A DNA stretch of 64,000 nt from Altererythrobacter sp. (GCA_017308255.1 JAFKFN010000002.1:124001-188000); one strand, 5' to 3'. Shown: positions 35,771-45,836, counted from the first letter of the stretch. Made by a program: numbers and translations. Notes: a model not told the origin generated them from the letters alone.

Positions 35771-36154
35771 GTGATCCGCGCGCATCGTTCCCGTACCTGG
35801 CTATGGCTGCTGCTCGCGGCGGCGCTGGCCATGCGCGCCTTCGTGCCGCAGGGCTACATGGTCACCGCCGGGCAGGACCAGATCGCGATCAGCATCTGCA
35901 CCGGGCAAGGCCCCATGATCGTGCTGGTCGACAGACATGGTGACGATCACTCCCACGGAGACAAGCAGGACGCCGCGCAGCAATGCGCCTTCGCCGATCT
36001 GACCGTACCGGGCCTGACGGCGGTTCCGCCCGTTGCGCTGGCGCTTGCGCTGGCCTTCATCCTCGCGCTGTGGCTGGCCGAGGCCGCTCCGCTTCGCCTG
36101 ACCCAAGCCGGGCGTTTGCGTCCGCCGCTTCGCGGGCCGCCTTCGCGCATCTGA
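35771..36154 (+). CDS. DUF2946 family exported/membrane protein, His-rich
   Basis: Protein of 127 residues with an N-terminal hydrophobic segment (TWLWLLLAAALAMRAFVPQGYM) typical of DUF2946 and a second near the C-terminus (PPVALALALAFILALWLAEA). Between them lies DRHGDDHSHGDKQDAAQQC, a probable metal-binding stretch. The family sits in copper loci beside copC/copD and TonB receptors. The GTG start at 35771 is uncertain; there is no good ribosome binding site, and it follows copD by ten bases. Confidence 0.75.
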   Translation: MIRAHRSRTWLWLLLAAALAMRAFVPQGYMVTAGQDQIAISICTGQGPMIVLVDRHGDDHSHGDKQDAAQQCAFADLTVPGLTAVPPVALALALAFILALWLAEAAPLRLTQAGRLRPPLRGPPSRI

Positions 36155-36239
36155 TCCGTCCGCCGCGTGCCGGCGGACCCGCGTTTTCAGATCAAGGCCC
36201 GGCCGCCCTGCGCGGCCTGGCGCGAAGGATGGACAAGCC

Positions 36240-38279
36240 GTGAACAAGCTCGCTTTTGCCCTGCTGCTGGCAGGGACCGCCATAACTCCCCTGACTCCCG
36301 CTTTCGCCCAGTCCGGCGGCGGGGAACCCCCGATCATCGTCACCGGCAGGGCCGATCCCGGCGATCCGCAAGTGGTGGCCGATGCCCGCGCGCGCCTTTC
36401 CCGCACGCCCGGCTCGGTCTCGGTCGTCGCGGCGGAGACATACGAGGATCGCGCCGTGATCGGCCTGCCCGATCTCTTGCGCGACGTGCCGGGCGTGCTG
36501 TCCAACAAGCGCTATGGGGAGGAATCGCGCCTGTCGATCCGGGGCTCTGGCCTCGATCAGAGCTATCACCAGCGCGGCGTGCTGCTGGCGCAGGACGGCG
36601 TGCCTTTCGCCGATGCGGACGGGTTCTCGGATTTCCAGAAGATCGATCCGCTCGGCGCGCGCTATATCGAAGTTTACAAGGGCGGCAATGCGCTGCGCTT
36701 CGGCGGGGCGCAGCTCGGCGGGGCGGTCAATCTCGTCACCCCCAACGGCAGGACGGCGGAAACGCCGTTCGGCCTGCGCGCCGAAACCGGGTCGTGGGAC
36801 AGCTGGCGCGGGCAGGGCCATGCCTCGGGCACGGCGGGCGCGCTGGATTTCTACGCCGGGGTCAACGCCTTCCGCTCGGATGGCTACCGCCAGCAGGAAC
36901 GCAGCCGGCAGGCGCGCGGCACGCTGAACCTGGGCTATTCCTTCGGCGAGGACAGCGAGATCCGCGCGATCGGCTATGCGGCCACCATTCGCCAGGGCGT
37001 GCCGGGCGCGCTTTCCCTGGACGATGCGCTGAACAACCCGCGTTTCGCGGGGGCCGGCGTCGTCGCCCGCCGGCAGGCGCGCGATCTCGACGTGTTCCGG
37101 GGCAGCTTGCAGACGCGCCTGCGCCTGAGCGATGCACTGGTGTTCGAAGGCGGCGTCTATGCGACGCAGAGTGACCTGCATCACCCGATCTCCATCGTGA
37201 TCGACCAGGACACCGATACGCAGGGCGCCTTCGGCCGCTTCGACCTAGCCGGCGAACTGGCGGGCCACCGCGCCGATCTGTTCTTCGGCGCTTACTACCG
37301 GCAGGGCGGCACGCGGCAGGATCTGTTCGTCAACTCGGGCGGCGCCAATGGCCCGCGCATCGGCGATGCGGTGCAGGATGCCAGCGGGCTCGATCTCTTT
37401 GCGGAGGGCCGGTTCTTCGTCACGCCGCAACTGGCACTGGTCGCGGGCGGGTCCTGGGGCCGGGCCACGCGCGATTATGACAACGTGCTGGCCGGCCGCA
37501 GCGACGCGGCCAGCTATGACTGGTTCGCCCCGCGCGTGGGGCTGCTGTTCGAACGGGGGGATGTGCAGGTCTATGCCAACTACACCCGTTCGGTGGAGCC
37601 GCCGCATTTCGGCGCGCTGACGCAGACCAACACCTCCGGCCAGCTTTTCGTGCCGCTCGATCCGCAGCGCGCGTGGACGGCCGAGATCGGCACGCGCGGC
37701 CGCTCCGGCGCCTTCGCCTGGGACCTGACCTATTACCGCACCGAAGTGCATGGCGAACTGCTCAGCTACCTGCCCGAAGCCGAGCTGCCGGCAAGCGTGT
37801 TCAACGCCCAGGAGACCCGGCACCAGGGCATCGAAGCCAGCCTGGACTGGACCCTGCTCGACAATGGCCAGGGCCGCCTGCGCCTGAGGCAGGCTTACGC
37901 CTGGTCGGATTTCCGCTTCGTCGACGATCCGCTTTACGGCGATAATCGCCTGCCTGTGGCGCCGGAACACCAATACCGCGTTTCGCTGCGCTATGACGGC
38001 CCGCATGCCTTGTTCGTGGAGCCTTTCGTGGATTGGCGGATGAAGGCCCCATGGGTCGATTACGCCAATACGCTGAAGGCGCCGGGCTTCGCCCTGCTCA
38101 ATGTCAGCGCGGGCATCGGCCTGGGGCCGGCGACACTGTTCGTCGATGCCCGCAATCTCACCGGCAAGGCCTATACGGCGGAATTCGCGGCGGTGACCGA
38201 CGCGCGCACGGCCAGCACCGCGGTGTTCTTTCCCGGTGAAGGCCGCTCGATTTTCGGCGGCGTCAGGGTAGGGTTCTGA
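36240..38279 (+). CDS. TonB-dependent receptor in the copper locus
   Basis: Outer-membrane receptor of 679 residues. A signal peptide (NKLAFALLLAGTAITPLTPAFAQ) and a TonB-box-like PPIIVTGRA precede the plug (about residues 55-170), with DLLRDVPGV, LSIRGSG and the GGNALRFGGAQLGGAVNLVTP motif. The 22-strand barrel follows and ends in an aromatic residue (GGVRVGF). The GTG start follows AAGGA. The substrate is not evident from the sequence. Its place between DUF2946 and a YcnI-like gene suggests copper or a copper chelate. Confidence 0.85.
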   Translation: MNKLAFALLLAGTAITPLTPAFAQSGGGEPPIIVTGRADPGDPQVVADARARLSRTPGSVSVVAAETYEDRAVIGLPDLLRDVPGVLSNKRYGEESRLSIRGSGLDQSYHQRGVLLAQDGVPFADADGFSDFQKIDPLGARYIEVYKGGNALRFGGAQLGGAVNLVTPNGRTAETPFGLRAETGSWDSWRGQGHASGTAGALDFYAGVNAFRSDGYRQQERSRQARGTLNLGYSFGEDSEIRAIGYAATIRQGVPGALSLDDALNNPRFAGAGVVARRQARDLDVFRGSLQTRLRLSDALVFEGGVYATQSDLHHPISIVIDQDTDTQGAFGRFDLAGELAGHRADLFFGAYYRQGGTRQDLFVNSGGANGPRIGDAVQDASGLDLFAEGRFFVTPQLALVAGGSWGRATRDYDNVLAGRSDAASYDWFAPRVGLLFERGDVQVYANYTRSVEPPHFGALTQTNTSGQLFVPLDPQRAWTAEIGTRGRSGAFAWDLTYYRTEVHGELLSYLPEAELPASVFNAQETRHQGIEASLDWTLLDNGQGRLRLRQAYAWSDFRFVDDPLYGDNRLPVAPEHQYRVSLRYDGPHALFVEPFVDWRMKAPWVDYANTLKAPGFALLNVSAGIGLGPATLFVDARNLTGKAYTAEFAAVTDARTASTAVFFPGEGRSIFGGVRVGF

Positions 38280-38280
38280 G

Positions 38281-38823
38281 ATGAGAAAGGGGATCGGGAC
38301 AATGATCGGCAGGATAATCGCGATGGCCGCGTTGGCGGTTTCGGCGCCCGCCTGGGGCCACATCGTGTTCACGGAGCCGGAGGGGCAGGCGGGCGCTTAC
38401 TACGCGGGCTTCCTCCGTGTCAGCCACGGCTGCGGCGATTCGGCCACCATCTCGCTGCGGGTGGAGATCCCCGAGACCTTGCTCACCGTCCGCCCGCAGC
38501 CGAAGCCCGGCTGGACGCTGGCGATCGAGCGCGTGCCACTGGCCCGGCCGGTGCCGGGCGAGGGCGGGGCGATGATCCGCGAGCGGGTTTCGGCGGTGAC
38601 CTGGACCGGCGAGCTTCCGGCCGATCAGTTCGACCAGTTCGGCCTGATGATGAAGCTGCCCGATACGCCGGGCGCGCTCTATTTCCCCGCCGTGCAGACC
38701 TGTGCCGAAGGCAGGAACGAATGGACCGCCGTGCCGGCCGATCCGGCGAAATGGCACGAGCTGGAATCGCCGGCGCCTATTCTCACGATCAGGCCGGCGC
38801 AGGCGGAACACGCCATGCACTGA
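38281..38823 (+). CDS. YcnI-like copper-binding protein (DUF1775)
   Basis: Exported protein of 180 residues. After the signal peptide (AMAALAVSAPAWG) the mature chain begins HIVFTEPEGQAGAYYAGFLRVSHGC, where the N-terminal His and a Trp form a copper site in YcnI proteins. The middle (ETLLTVRPQPKPGWTLAIERV) and later WTGELPADQFDQFGLMMKLP are typical of DUF1775. The start may instead be the ATG at 38302, which has AAGGGG nine bases upstream. The ATG at 38281 lies one base after the receptor stop. Confidence 0.85.
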   Translation: MRKGIGTMIGRIIAMAALAVSAPAWGHIVFTEPEGQAGAYYAGFLRVSHGCGDSATISLRVEIPETLLTVRPQPKPGWTLAIERVPLARPVPGEGGAMIRERVSAVTWTGELPADQFDQFGLMMKLPDTPGALYFPAVQTCAEGRNEWTAVPADPAKWHELESPAPILTIRPAQAEHAMH

Positions 38824-38952
38824 TCGCCGGACGAAGGCGCCGCGTATCGATCAAGGCGACTGGGGCAGGGCTCCGTCATTGCAGTGGAAAGCCGATCGCA
38901 AGGGGGAAAGGGCACCTCGCGATCGGCCCGTCCAGGCAAAGAAGGAGTGACA

Positions 38953-39648
38953 ATGAAGTATCCAGTGATGATCGCGGTGTCCCTGGCGGCCCTTGCCAGC
39001 CCCGCATATGCGCAAGACCTTTCCGGCTTCCGCATCGAAGGCCGCGCTGCCTGGGAACAGGTCGGCGCCAAGGCCACCATTCCCAATCGCGATTTCGACG
39101 ATGAAGACGCCGCGAGCCCCGAGTTCCTGACCGGCTCCGACGACGACAACGGCATCACTTACGGCGTGGAGCTGGGATACGATCTGCAGATCGGCTCGGG
39201 CCTGGTGATCGGCGCTTATGCCGGCGCGGATTTCTCCGACAGCAAGGTCTGCAACATGCTGGTCGAGGACGATCTCGCCTGCTCCGATCTCGGGCGGACG
39301 TTCACCGTGGGCGCCCGTGCCGGCGTGCCGCTCGGCCAGTCCTCGCTGGTCTATGTCAAGGGCGGCTATTCCAACGGCAAGTTCAAGGTCGCCTATGATC
39401 CCGACGTGACCGACAACGATGACGAGGAACCCGGCGCGATCGCCGTGTTTTCCAAGAGCCGCGGCGGCTTCCATGTCGGCGGCGGCGTGGAAGTGGGGCT
39501 GACCCAGTCGCTCTATGGCAAGCTGGAATACATCTACAGCGATTACGGCAAGGGTTCCTATCGCCTCGGCACCGGGGAAGGCGATCCCACGCTCGGCATC
39601 GGTTCCGACCGCCACCAGGTGGCCCTGGGCCTCGGCCTGCGCTTCTAA
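38953..39648 (+). CDS. Outer-membrane beta-barrel protein (OmpA-like/porin family)
   Basis: Small eight-stranded barrel protein of 231 residues and unknown role. The signal peptide is MKYPVMIAVSLAALASPAYA. Alternating strands with a final aromatic (QVALGLGLRF) follow, and the YGKLEYIYSDYG segment is typical of opacity/Omp25 proteins. An acidic loop carries DDEDAASPEFLTGSDDDNG and two Cys (SKVCNMLVEDDLACSD). AAGGAG lies before the ATG. It stands alone, 129 bases after the copper operon. Confidence 0.88.
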   Translation: MKYPVMIAVSLAALASPAYAQDLSGFRIEGRAAWEQVGAKATIPNRDFDDEDAASPEFLTGSDDDNGITYGVELGYDLQIGSGLVIGAYAGADFSDSKVCNMLVEDDLACSDLGRTFTVGARAGVPLGQSSLVYVKGGYSNGKFKVAYDPDVTDNDDEEPGAIAVFSKSRGGFHVGGGVEVGLTQSLYGKLEYIYSDYGKGSYRLGTGEGDPTLGIGSDRHQVALGLGLRF

Positions 39649-39680
39649 CAGCTGAAACACGCGCCCTTGCGCGGGGCGTA

Positions 39681-39746
39681 GCGACGAGGCGATCCAGGGC
39701 GGCACCGCAATGCGCCCTGGATTGCTTCGCGTCGCTCGCAATGACG
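39681..39746. repeat. Dispersed GGATTGCTTCGC...GCTCGCAATGACG hairpin element
   Basis: Imperfect inverted repeat GCGACGAGGCGATCCAGGGC / GCCCTGGATTGCTTCGCGTCGC followed by TCGCAATGACG. It is related to the longer element at 61669-61764. It follows a gene stop and could act as a transcription end or RNA-stability element. Confidence 0.65.
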
Positions 39747-39934
39747 AATCCGGGTTAGGCCACGGAGGCGCCGACACACCGGTGCCACACCCTCGACAAA
39801 TCGCGGCGGCCGTGCGAGCCCTCTTTTGGGCTTAATTGTCGCAAATTGTCCCGTCGAAGCGCGTCGGCCTTGTGCTGTGGGCGCACTTCGCTGAAAGGCC
39901 ACGCAATCCGATGGGTCTCTAGGCACGGTCTGAC

Positions 39935-41131
39935 ATGTTCAATCGGCAAGCGGCTGTTCTGCGCGGCAGCCTTTGCAGTCTCCTCCTCATCCTCGCGGCG
40001 TGTTCCGGCGGCGGTGGCGGGAATCGCAATGCCCAGGCGCCCGAGGTGGGTTTCGTCGTGGTGCAGCCTACCTCGGTTCCCCTGTCGGTCACGCTCGCCG
40101 GCCGCACGGTGGCTTATGAAACGAGCGAGGTGCGGCCGCAGATCAACGGGCTGATCCGCCAGCGGCTGTTCACCGAAGGCAGCTACGTGCGCGCCGGGCA
40201 GCCGCTCTATCAGATCGATTCCAGCCTCTATCGCGCGGCGGTAAACCAGGCCGAAGCCAATCTCGCCAGCGCCCGCGCCAGCGCGGAAGCGGCCGTGGCG
40301 CGGGCCGACCGCTATCGCCCGCTCGCCGAAATCGAAGCGATCTCCGAACAGGATTACACCGATGCCGTCGCGCAGGCGCGCGTGGCCCGCGCAGCTGTGG
40401 CGCAGAACGCCGCCGCGCTCGATACCGCGCGGATCAACTTGCGCTACGCCACGGTGAGCGCCCCGATCAGCGGGCGGATCGGGCGTTCGCTGTTCACCGT
40501 GGGCGCGCTCGTCAGCGCCAGCCAGCAGGATCCGCTGGCGGTGATCCAGCGGCTCGATCCGATCTATGTCGACATGCAGCAATCCAGCGCCGACCTGACC
40601 GAACTGCGCCGCCAGCTGCGGGCCGGCGAAGTCTCGGCGGGCAGCACCACGGTGCGCCTCAAGCTCGAGGATGGCAGCGACTATGCCTATACCGGCAAGG
40701 TGGAATTCGCCGATGTGACGGTGGACGAACGCACCGGCACCGTCACCATGCGGGCGACGTTCCCCAACCGGGACGGGCTGCTGCTGCCCGGCATGTTCGT
40801 GAAGACTGTGTTCGAACAGGCGGTGCAGCCGAACGCGTTCCTGGTGCCGCAACAGGGCGTGCAGCGCGATTTCGACGGTTCGGCTTACGTCTATGTGGTG
40901 GGCAAGGACAACAAGGCCGCCCGGCGCAAGGTCTCCGCCGAACGGACGCTGGGGACCAACTGGGTGGTCACCTCGGGCCTCCAGGCGGGTGACCGGATCA
41001 TCGTCCAGGGCCTCGCCAACGTGAAGCAGGATACCGCGGTCCGCCCGGTGCCGGCGGACACGCCGGAGCGTGTGGGCGCCCCGCCCGCCGGTGGAAACGG
41101 ACGGCAAGGCGCGGCGGCCAGGCGGAACTGA
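39935..41131 (+). CDS. RND efflux periplasmic adaptor (MFP)
   Basis: Membrane-fusion lipoprotein of 398 residues linking the RND pump to the outer-membrane channel. The lipobox is LLILAACSGG. The barrel-sandwich halves carry VRPQINGLIRQRLFTEGSYVRAGQPLYQID and LRYATVSAPISGRIGRSLFTVGALV, with the Ala-rich coiled-coil hairpin between. The C-terminal part has GLLLPGMFVKTVFEQA. It is AcrA/MexA-like. First gene of an RND operon, eight bases before the permease gene. No local regulator gene is present. Confidence 0.93.
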   Translation: MFNRQAAVLRGSLCSLLLILAACSGGGGGNRNAQAPEVGFVVVQPTSVPLSVTLAGRTVAYETSEVRPQINGLIRQRLFTEGSYVRAGQPLYQIDSSLYRAAVNQAEANLASARASAEAAVARADRYRPLAEIEAISEQDYTDAVAQARVARAAVAQNAAALDTARINLRYATVSAPISGRIGRSLFTVGALVSASQQDPLAVIQRLDPIYVDMQQSSADLTELRRQLRAGEVSAGSTTVRLKLEDGSDYAYTGKVEFADVTVDERTGTVTMRATFPNRDGLLLPGMFVKTVFEQAVQPNAFLVPQQGVQRDFDGSAYVYVVGKDNKAARRKVSAERTLGTNWVVTSGLQAGDRIIVQGLANVKQDTAVRPVPADTPERVGAPPAGGNGRQGAAARRN

Positions 41132-41138
41132 GCGGGCG

Positions 41139-44100
41139 ATGTCGCGGATATTCATCGATCGGCCGATTTTCGCCTGGGTGCTGGCGATCGTGGTGATGCT
41201 GGGCGGCCTCGGCGCCCTGCTCTCGCTGCCGATCGAACAGTATCCCGACATCGCGCCCACCACGGTCAATGTCCGCGCCAGCTACCCGGGCGCTTCGGCC
41301 GAGACCCTGGAAAACAGCGTTACGCAGATCCTGGAGCAGCAGCTCACCGGCATCGACGGGCTGCTCTATTTCAGCTCCTCCTCCAGCGCGCGCGGGCAAG
41401 CCAGCATCACGGTGACCTTCGCCAAGGGGACCGATCCCGACATCGCCCAGATGCAGGTGCAGAACAAGATCCAGTCCGCGATCTCGCGCCTGCCGGCCGA
41501 TGTGCAGAACCAGGGCGTCAGGGTCACCAAGTCGAACTCGGATTCGCTGCTGCTGGTGGCGGTCTACGACGTGACCGATACCCGATCGTACCAGGACGTT
41601 TCCGATTATCTGACCTCGAATATCCAGGACACGCTCGCGCGCGTGCCAGGCGTCGGCGATGTGAACGTGTTCGGCTCGCCCCACGCGATGCGTATCTGGC
41701 TCAATCCCCAGCGCCTCGCGGGATTCTCGCTGATGCCCAGCGACGTGATCAGCGCGATCAACAGCCAGAACGCGGAAGTTGCCGCCGGTGAGCTGGGCGG
41801 CCTGCCTTCGCCGCAGGGGCAACTGCTCAACGCCACGATCACCGCGCAGTCCAAGCTGCAAACGCCCGAGCAATTCCGAGACATCGTCGTCAAGACGCTG
41901 CCCAACGGCTCCACCGTGCGGGTCAGCGATGTAGCCCGCGTGGAAATGGGCGCCGAAGGCTATGGCATCATCTTGCAGATGAACGGGCATCCGGGTGCGG
42001 GCATGTCGGTCTCGCTGGCGCCCGGGGCCGACGCGCTCAAGACATCCGACCTAGTCAAGGCCAAGATGGACGAGCTTGCCCGCAATCTGCCCGACGGGTT
42101 GGAATACGCTTACGCGAACGATGCCACGGCCTTCATCCGCCTCTCGGTCAGCGAGGTGGAGAAGGCGCTGGTCGAGGCCATGGTGCTGGTCATCATCGTG
42201 ATGTTCGTGTTCCTGCAAAGCTGGCGGGCGACGCTGATCCCGGCGATCGCCATCCCGGTGGTGCTGCTGGGCACGTTCGGCGTCCTCTATATAGCCGGGT
42301 TCACGATCAACACGCTGACCTTGTTCGGCTTGGTTCTGGCGATCGGCCTGCTGGTCGATGACGCGATCGTGGTGGTCGAGAACGTCGAGCGGCTCATGGA
42401 AGAAAACCCGGGGATGAGCGCCAAGGACGCCACCGTTGAATCGATGAGCGAGCTGCAGGTCGCGCTGATCGCGATCGCGCTGGTGCTGTCGGCCGTGTTC
42501 CTGCCGATGGCGTTCTTCGGCGGCTCCACCGGCGTGATCTACCGCCAGTTCTCGCTGACGATCATCTCCGCCATGGCGCTGTCGGTCCTGGTGGCGCTGA
42601 TCCTCAGCCCGGCGCTGACCTCGAACCTCCTCAAGCCCAAGGTGGCGCGCGATCATCCCGATGCCCCCTGGCTGACGCGGCGCTTCCCCGCCGTGGCGAA
42701 CGCGTTCCACCGCGCGCAGGACGGATTCAACACCGGCTTCGCCCGGCTCGTCGGGCGCTATACGGCAAGCGTCCGCACGGTGACGGAGCGCAAGTGGCTG
42801 TTCCTGGCGATCTACGCGGTGATCGTGGCGCTGCTGGCGGTGCTGTTCCTGCGATTGCCCGGCGGCTTCATCCCCGGCGAGGACCAGGGGCGGGTGCAGG
42901 TCCAGTGGCGCCTGCCCACGGGCGCCACCCAGACGCGCACCCTGGAAGTGCGCGACATGATCGAAAAGTACCTGACCACGGTGGAAAAGGACAATGTGGG
43001 GTCCTCTTTCCTCGTCGCGGGCGGTGGCGGCGGCGGGCAGAACACCGGGCAGGGCTTCGTCAATCTCAAGCCGTGGGACGAACGGATCGGCCCGGAAAAT
43101 ACCGCCGATGCGATCGCGCAGCGCGCGACGGCGGCCTTCCGCGGCCTGCGCGATGCGCAAGTGTTCACGCTGGTGCCCGGGGCCGTTCGCGGGCTGGGCG
43201 ATACGTCCGGGTTCAACGTGCAGCTCCAGAACTCCAGCGGTATGAGCCGCGAGGACTTCGCCGACGCGCGCGATCGCCTGATCGAACTGGCGAGCCAGGA
43301 TCCGAAGCTCAGCCAGGTGCGCATGAGCGACCTGCCCGAGATCGCCACGCTCAAGATCGACGTCGATGCCCAGCGGTTGAGCGCGCTGGGGCTCAGCACC
43401 GGCGACGTGAACTCCACGCTCTCAGCTGCCTGGGGCGGGCGCTACGTCAACGATTTCATCGACAAGGGCCGGGTCAAGCGCGTCTATGTCCAGGGCGATG
43501 CGCCCTATCGCGCGCGGCCGGAGGACCTGTCGCAATGGTACGTGCGTGGGTCCGATGGCCAGATGGCGCCGTTTTCCTCGTTCGCGGAAATCGGCTGGTC
43601 CACGATGCCCAGCACCAATAGCCGCTTCCAGGGCGTGCCGGCGTTCAGCATTTCCGGGCAGGCGGCCCCGGGCGTAAGCTCGGGCGAGGCCATGGCCGAA
43701 ATCGAACAGCTGGCGTCGCAGATCCCCGGCACCAGCGTCGCCTGGTCGGGCGCCTCTTACGAGGAGCGGGTCTCCTCGGGCCAGGCGCCGCTGCTCTACA
43801 CGCTGTCGCTGCTGGTGGTGTTCCTGTGCCTGGCCGCGCTTTACGAAAGCTGGTCGATTCCGGTGGCGGTGCTGCTGGTGATCCCGCTTGGCCTGGTCGG
43901 CGCGGTTTTCGCGGTGACCTTGCGCGGGCTTCAGAACGATGTGTTCCTGCAGATCGGCCTGCTCACGACCATGGGCCTCGCCGCCAAGAACGCGATCCTG
44001 ATGATCGAGTTCGCCGAGCAGGAGGAGAAGAAAGGCGCCCGGGTGATCGACGCGGCGATGCGCGCGGCGCGGATCCGCCTGCGTCCGATCCTGATGACCA

Positions 44101-44330
44101 GCTTCGCCTTCATCTTCGGCGTGCTGCCGCTGGCGCTGGCGAGCGGGGCGGGGGCCAACAGCCGCATCGCCATCGGCACTTCGGTGATCGGCGGCATGCT
44201 CACGGCCACGCTGTTGGCGGTGTTCTATATCCCGCTGTTCTTCGTCATCGTCCGCCGCGGCACGCGCGAGGCCTTGCATGCCCTGCACGCCCGCTTCGAC
44301 CACGATGAAGAGCCGGAGGCGACGGCTTGA
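41139..44330 (+). CDS. RND efflux permease, HAE-1 family
   Basis: Proton-driven drug efflux pump of 1063 residues, AcrB/MexB-like. It opens with MSRIFIDRPIFAWVLAIVVML, and has the porter-domain segment PTTVNVRASYPGASAETLENSVTQ. The two proton-relay aspartates are in TM4 (VLAIGLLVDDAIVVVENVERLM). TM segments 11-12 close with IAIGTSVIGGMLTATLLAVFYIPLFF. A Gly-rich loop (AGGGGGGQNTG) occupies the usual large-loop position. The frame is open upstream, but the ATG at 41139 gives the universal N-terminus. It overlaps the OMF gene by four bases (TTGA). Confidence 0.95.
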   Translation: MSRIFIDRPIFAWVLAIVVMLGGLGALLSLPIEQYPDIAPTTVNVRASYPGASAETLENSVTQILEQQLTGIDGLLYFSSSSSARGQASITVTFAKGTDPDIAQMQVQNKIQSAISRLPADVQNQGVRVTKSNSDSLLLVAVYDVTDTRSYQDVSDYLTSNIQDTLARVPGVGDVNVFGSPHAMRIWLNPQRLAGFSLMPSDVISAINSQNAEVAAGELGGLPSPQGQLLNATITAQSKLQTPEQFRDIVVKTLPNGSTVRVSDVARVEMGAEGYGIILQMNGHPGAGMSVSLAPGADALKTSDLVKAKMDELARNLPDGLEYAYANDATAFIRLSVSEVEKALVEAMVLVIIVMFVFLQSWRATLIPAIAIPVVLLGTFGVLYIAGFTINTLTLFGLVLAIGLLVDDAIVVVENVERLMEENPGMSAKDATVESMSELQVALIAIALVLSAVFLPMAFFGGSTGVIYRQFSLTIISAMALSVLVALILSPALTSNLLKPKVARDHPDAPWLTRRFPAVANAFHRAQDGFNTGFARLVGRYTASVRTVTERKWLFLAIYAVIVALLAVLFLRLPGGFIPGEDQGRVQVQWRLPTGATQTRTLEVRDMIEKYLTTVEKDNVGSSFLVAGGGGGGQNTGQGFVNLKPWDERIGPENTADAIAQRATAAFRGLRDAQVFTLVPGAVRGLGDTSGFNVQLQNSSGMSREDFADARDRLIELASQDPKLSQVRMSDLPEIATLKIDVDAQRLSALGLSTGDVNSTLSAAWGGRYVNDFIDKGRVKRVYVQGDAPYRARPEDLSQWYVRGSDGQMAPFSSFAEIGWSTMPSTNSRFQGVPAFSISGQAAPGVSSGEAMAEIEQLASQIPGTSVAWSGASYEERVSSGQAPLLYTLSLLVVFLCLAALYESWSIPVAVLLVIPLGLVGAVFAVTLRGLQNDVFLQIGLLTTMGLAAKNAILMIEFAEQEEKKGARVIDAAMRAARIRLRPILMTSFAFIFGVLPLALASGAGANSRIAIGTSVIGGMLTATLLAVFYIPLFFVIVRRGTREALHALHARFDHDEEPEATA

Positions 44331-45739
44331 GCAGGCTCCTTCCCACCGCGCTCGCGGCGCTGGCCCTCTCCGGCTGCTCGATGGCCCCGGCCTATGTCCG
44401 CCCCACAGCGCCGGTCCCCGCGTCCTGGCCGGAAGGCGACGCCTATCTCGCGCAGAGCGAGGCCGCGCTGCCGCAGGTCTCCTATCGCGACATCTTCCGG
44501 GATGTGCGGCTCCAGGGCCTGATCGCCCAGGCGCTGGAGAACAACCGCGACGTGCGCGTCGCGGCAGCGAACGTGGCCGCCGCCCGCGCGCAAGTGCGGG
44601 TCGTCCGCTCCGCGCAGTTCCCGGCGATCGGAACCACGGCCTCGGCCGGCTATCGGATCGACGGCAGCGGGAACGATACGCAGGACTATGCCCTTCAGGG
44701 CGGGCTGTCGAGCTTCGAGATCGACCTGTTCGGCCGCCTGGCCAATGCCACCGCTGCCGAGCGTGAGCGGGCGCTCGCCACCGAAGCGGGCGCGCGGACG
44801 GTGCGGCTCGGCTTGGTCGCCGATCTGGCGAATGCCTGGGCCGCTTATGCCGCCGACCGGGACTTGCTGGCGATCGCGCAGGATACCGCCAATGATGCGC
44901 GCCGCTCCGTCGAACTGACGCGGGCGCGCCTCGAAGGCGGCATCGCGCCGCGGACGGATCTGCGCCAGGCGGAACAGGTGCTGGCGACCGCCGAGGGCGA
45001 TCTGGCCGCGCAGACCGCCGCGATCGCGCAGGATGAAAATCTGATCCGCCTGCTGGTGGGCGGCCCGGTCGATCCCGCGCTGCTCCCGGCCGGGCTCGGC
45101 GAAGTCTTCGCCTCCATCGCTTCCTTGCCGGCGGGCACGGATTCCTCGGTGCTGCTGCGCCGGCCGGACATCGTCCAGGCGGAATACCTGTTGCGCGCGG
45201 CCAATGCCGATATCGGCGTGGCCCGCGCGCAGTTGTTCCCGCGCGTCTCGCTCACGGGCCTGCTGGGCCTGGCGAGCGATGCCCTGGGTTCGCTGTTCAG
45301 CGGCGACGCGTTCGGCGCCAGCGCCGCGGCCAATGCCACGTACACGATCTTCGACGCCGGCGGCCGCCGCGCCGGCGTGGCCGTCAGCCAGGCGCAGCGC
45401 GATGCCGCGCTCGCCTCGTACGAAGGGGCGATCCAGAGCGCCTTCCGCGAAGTGGCCGATGCCCTGGCCGTGCAAGGCACGATTGGCGAGCGGCTGCGCG
45501 CGGCGCGGGCCAATAGCGATGCCGCCGCGGATAACGCCGGCCTGGCCGAAGCCCGCTATCGCGGCGGGATCGACAGCTTCCTTTCCAATCTCGATGCGCA
45601 GCGCAGCCTCTACACGGCCCGGCGCCAGGAAACGGCGGTCCTGCTCGCCGCCGTGCTGAACCGGGTGGAACTCTATCGGGCGCTCGGCGCGGACAGCGTG
45701 CTCGCGACACCCCCTATCGAGCCGGCCGCCACACCGTAA
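44327..45739 (+). CDS. Outer-membrane efflux channel, NodT family
   Basis: TolC-like trimeric channel lipoprotein of 470 residues, completing the tripartite pump. The lipobox is LAALALSGCSMAPAYVRP. The two OEP repeats have LIAQALENNRDVRVAAANVAAARAQ and LLRRPDIVQAEYLLRAANADIGVARAQLFPRVSLTG, the classic NodT signature. The start is a TTG overlapping the permease stop (TTGA), so translation is probably coupled. Confidence 0.93.
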   Translation: MSRLLPTALAALALSGCSMAPAYVRPTAPVPASWPEGDAYLAQSEAALPQVSYRDIFRDVRLQGLIAQALENNRDVRVAAANVAAARAQVRVVRSAQFPAIGTTASAGYRIDGSGNDTQDYALQGGLSSFEIDLFGRLANATAAERERALATEAGARTVRLGLVADLANAWAAYAADRDLLAIAQDTANDARRSVELTRARLEGGIAPRTDLRQAEQVLATAEGDLAAQTAAIAQDENLIRLLVGGPVDPALLPAGLGEVFASIASLPAGTDSSVLLRRPDIVQAEYLLRAANADIGVARAQLFPRVSLTGLLGLASDALGSLFSGDAFGASAAANATYTIFDAGGRRAGVAVSQAQRDAALASYEGAIQSAFREVADALAVQGTIGERLRAARANSDAAADNAGLAEARYRGGIDSFLSNLDAQRSLYTARRQETAVLLAAVLNRVELYRALGADSVLATPPIEPAATP

Positions 45740-45836
45740 AGGCGCCGGGCACCGGCCACTCTTGGCAAAGCCTCGGGAAAATGCAGTCATGGCGGCAACG
45801 CCGCCTGACATGCGCGGCCCTGAGTGGGAGACCGAG

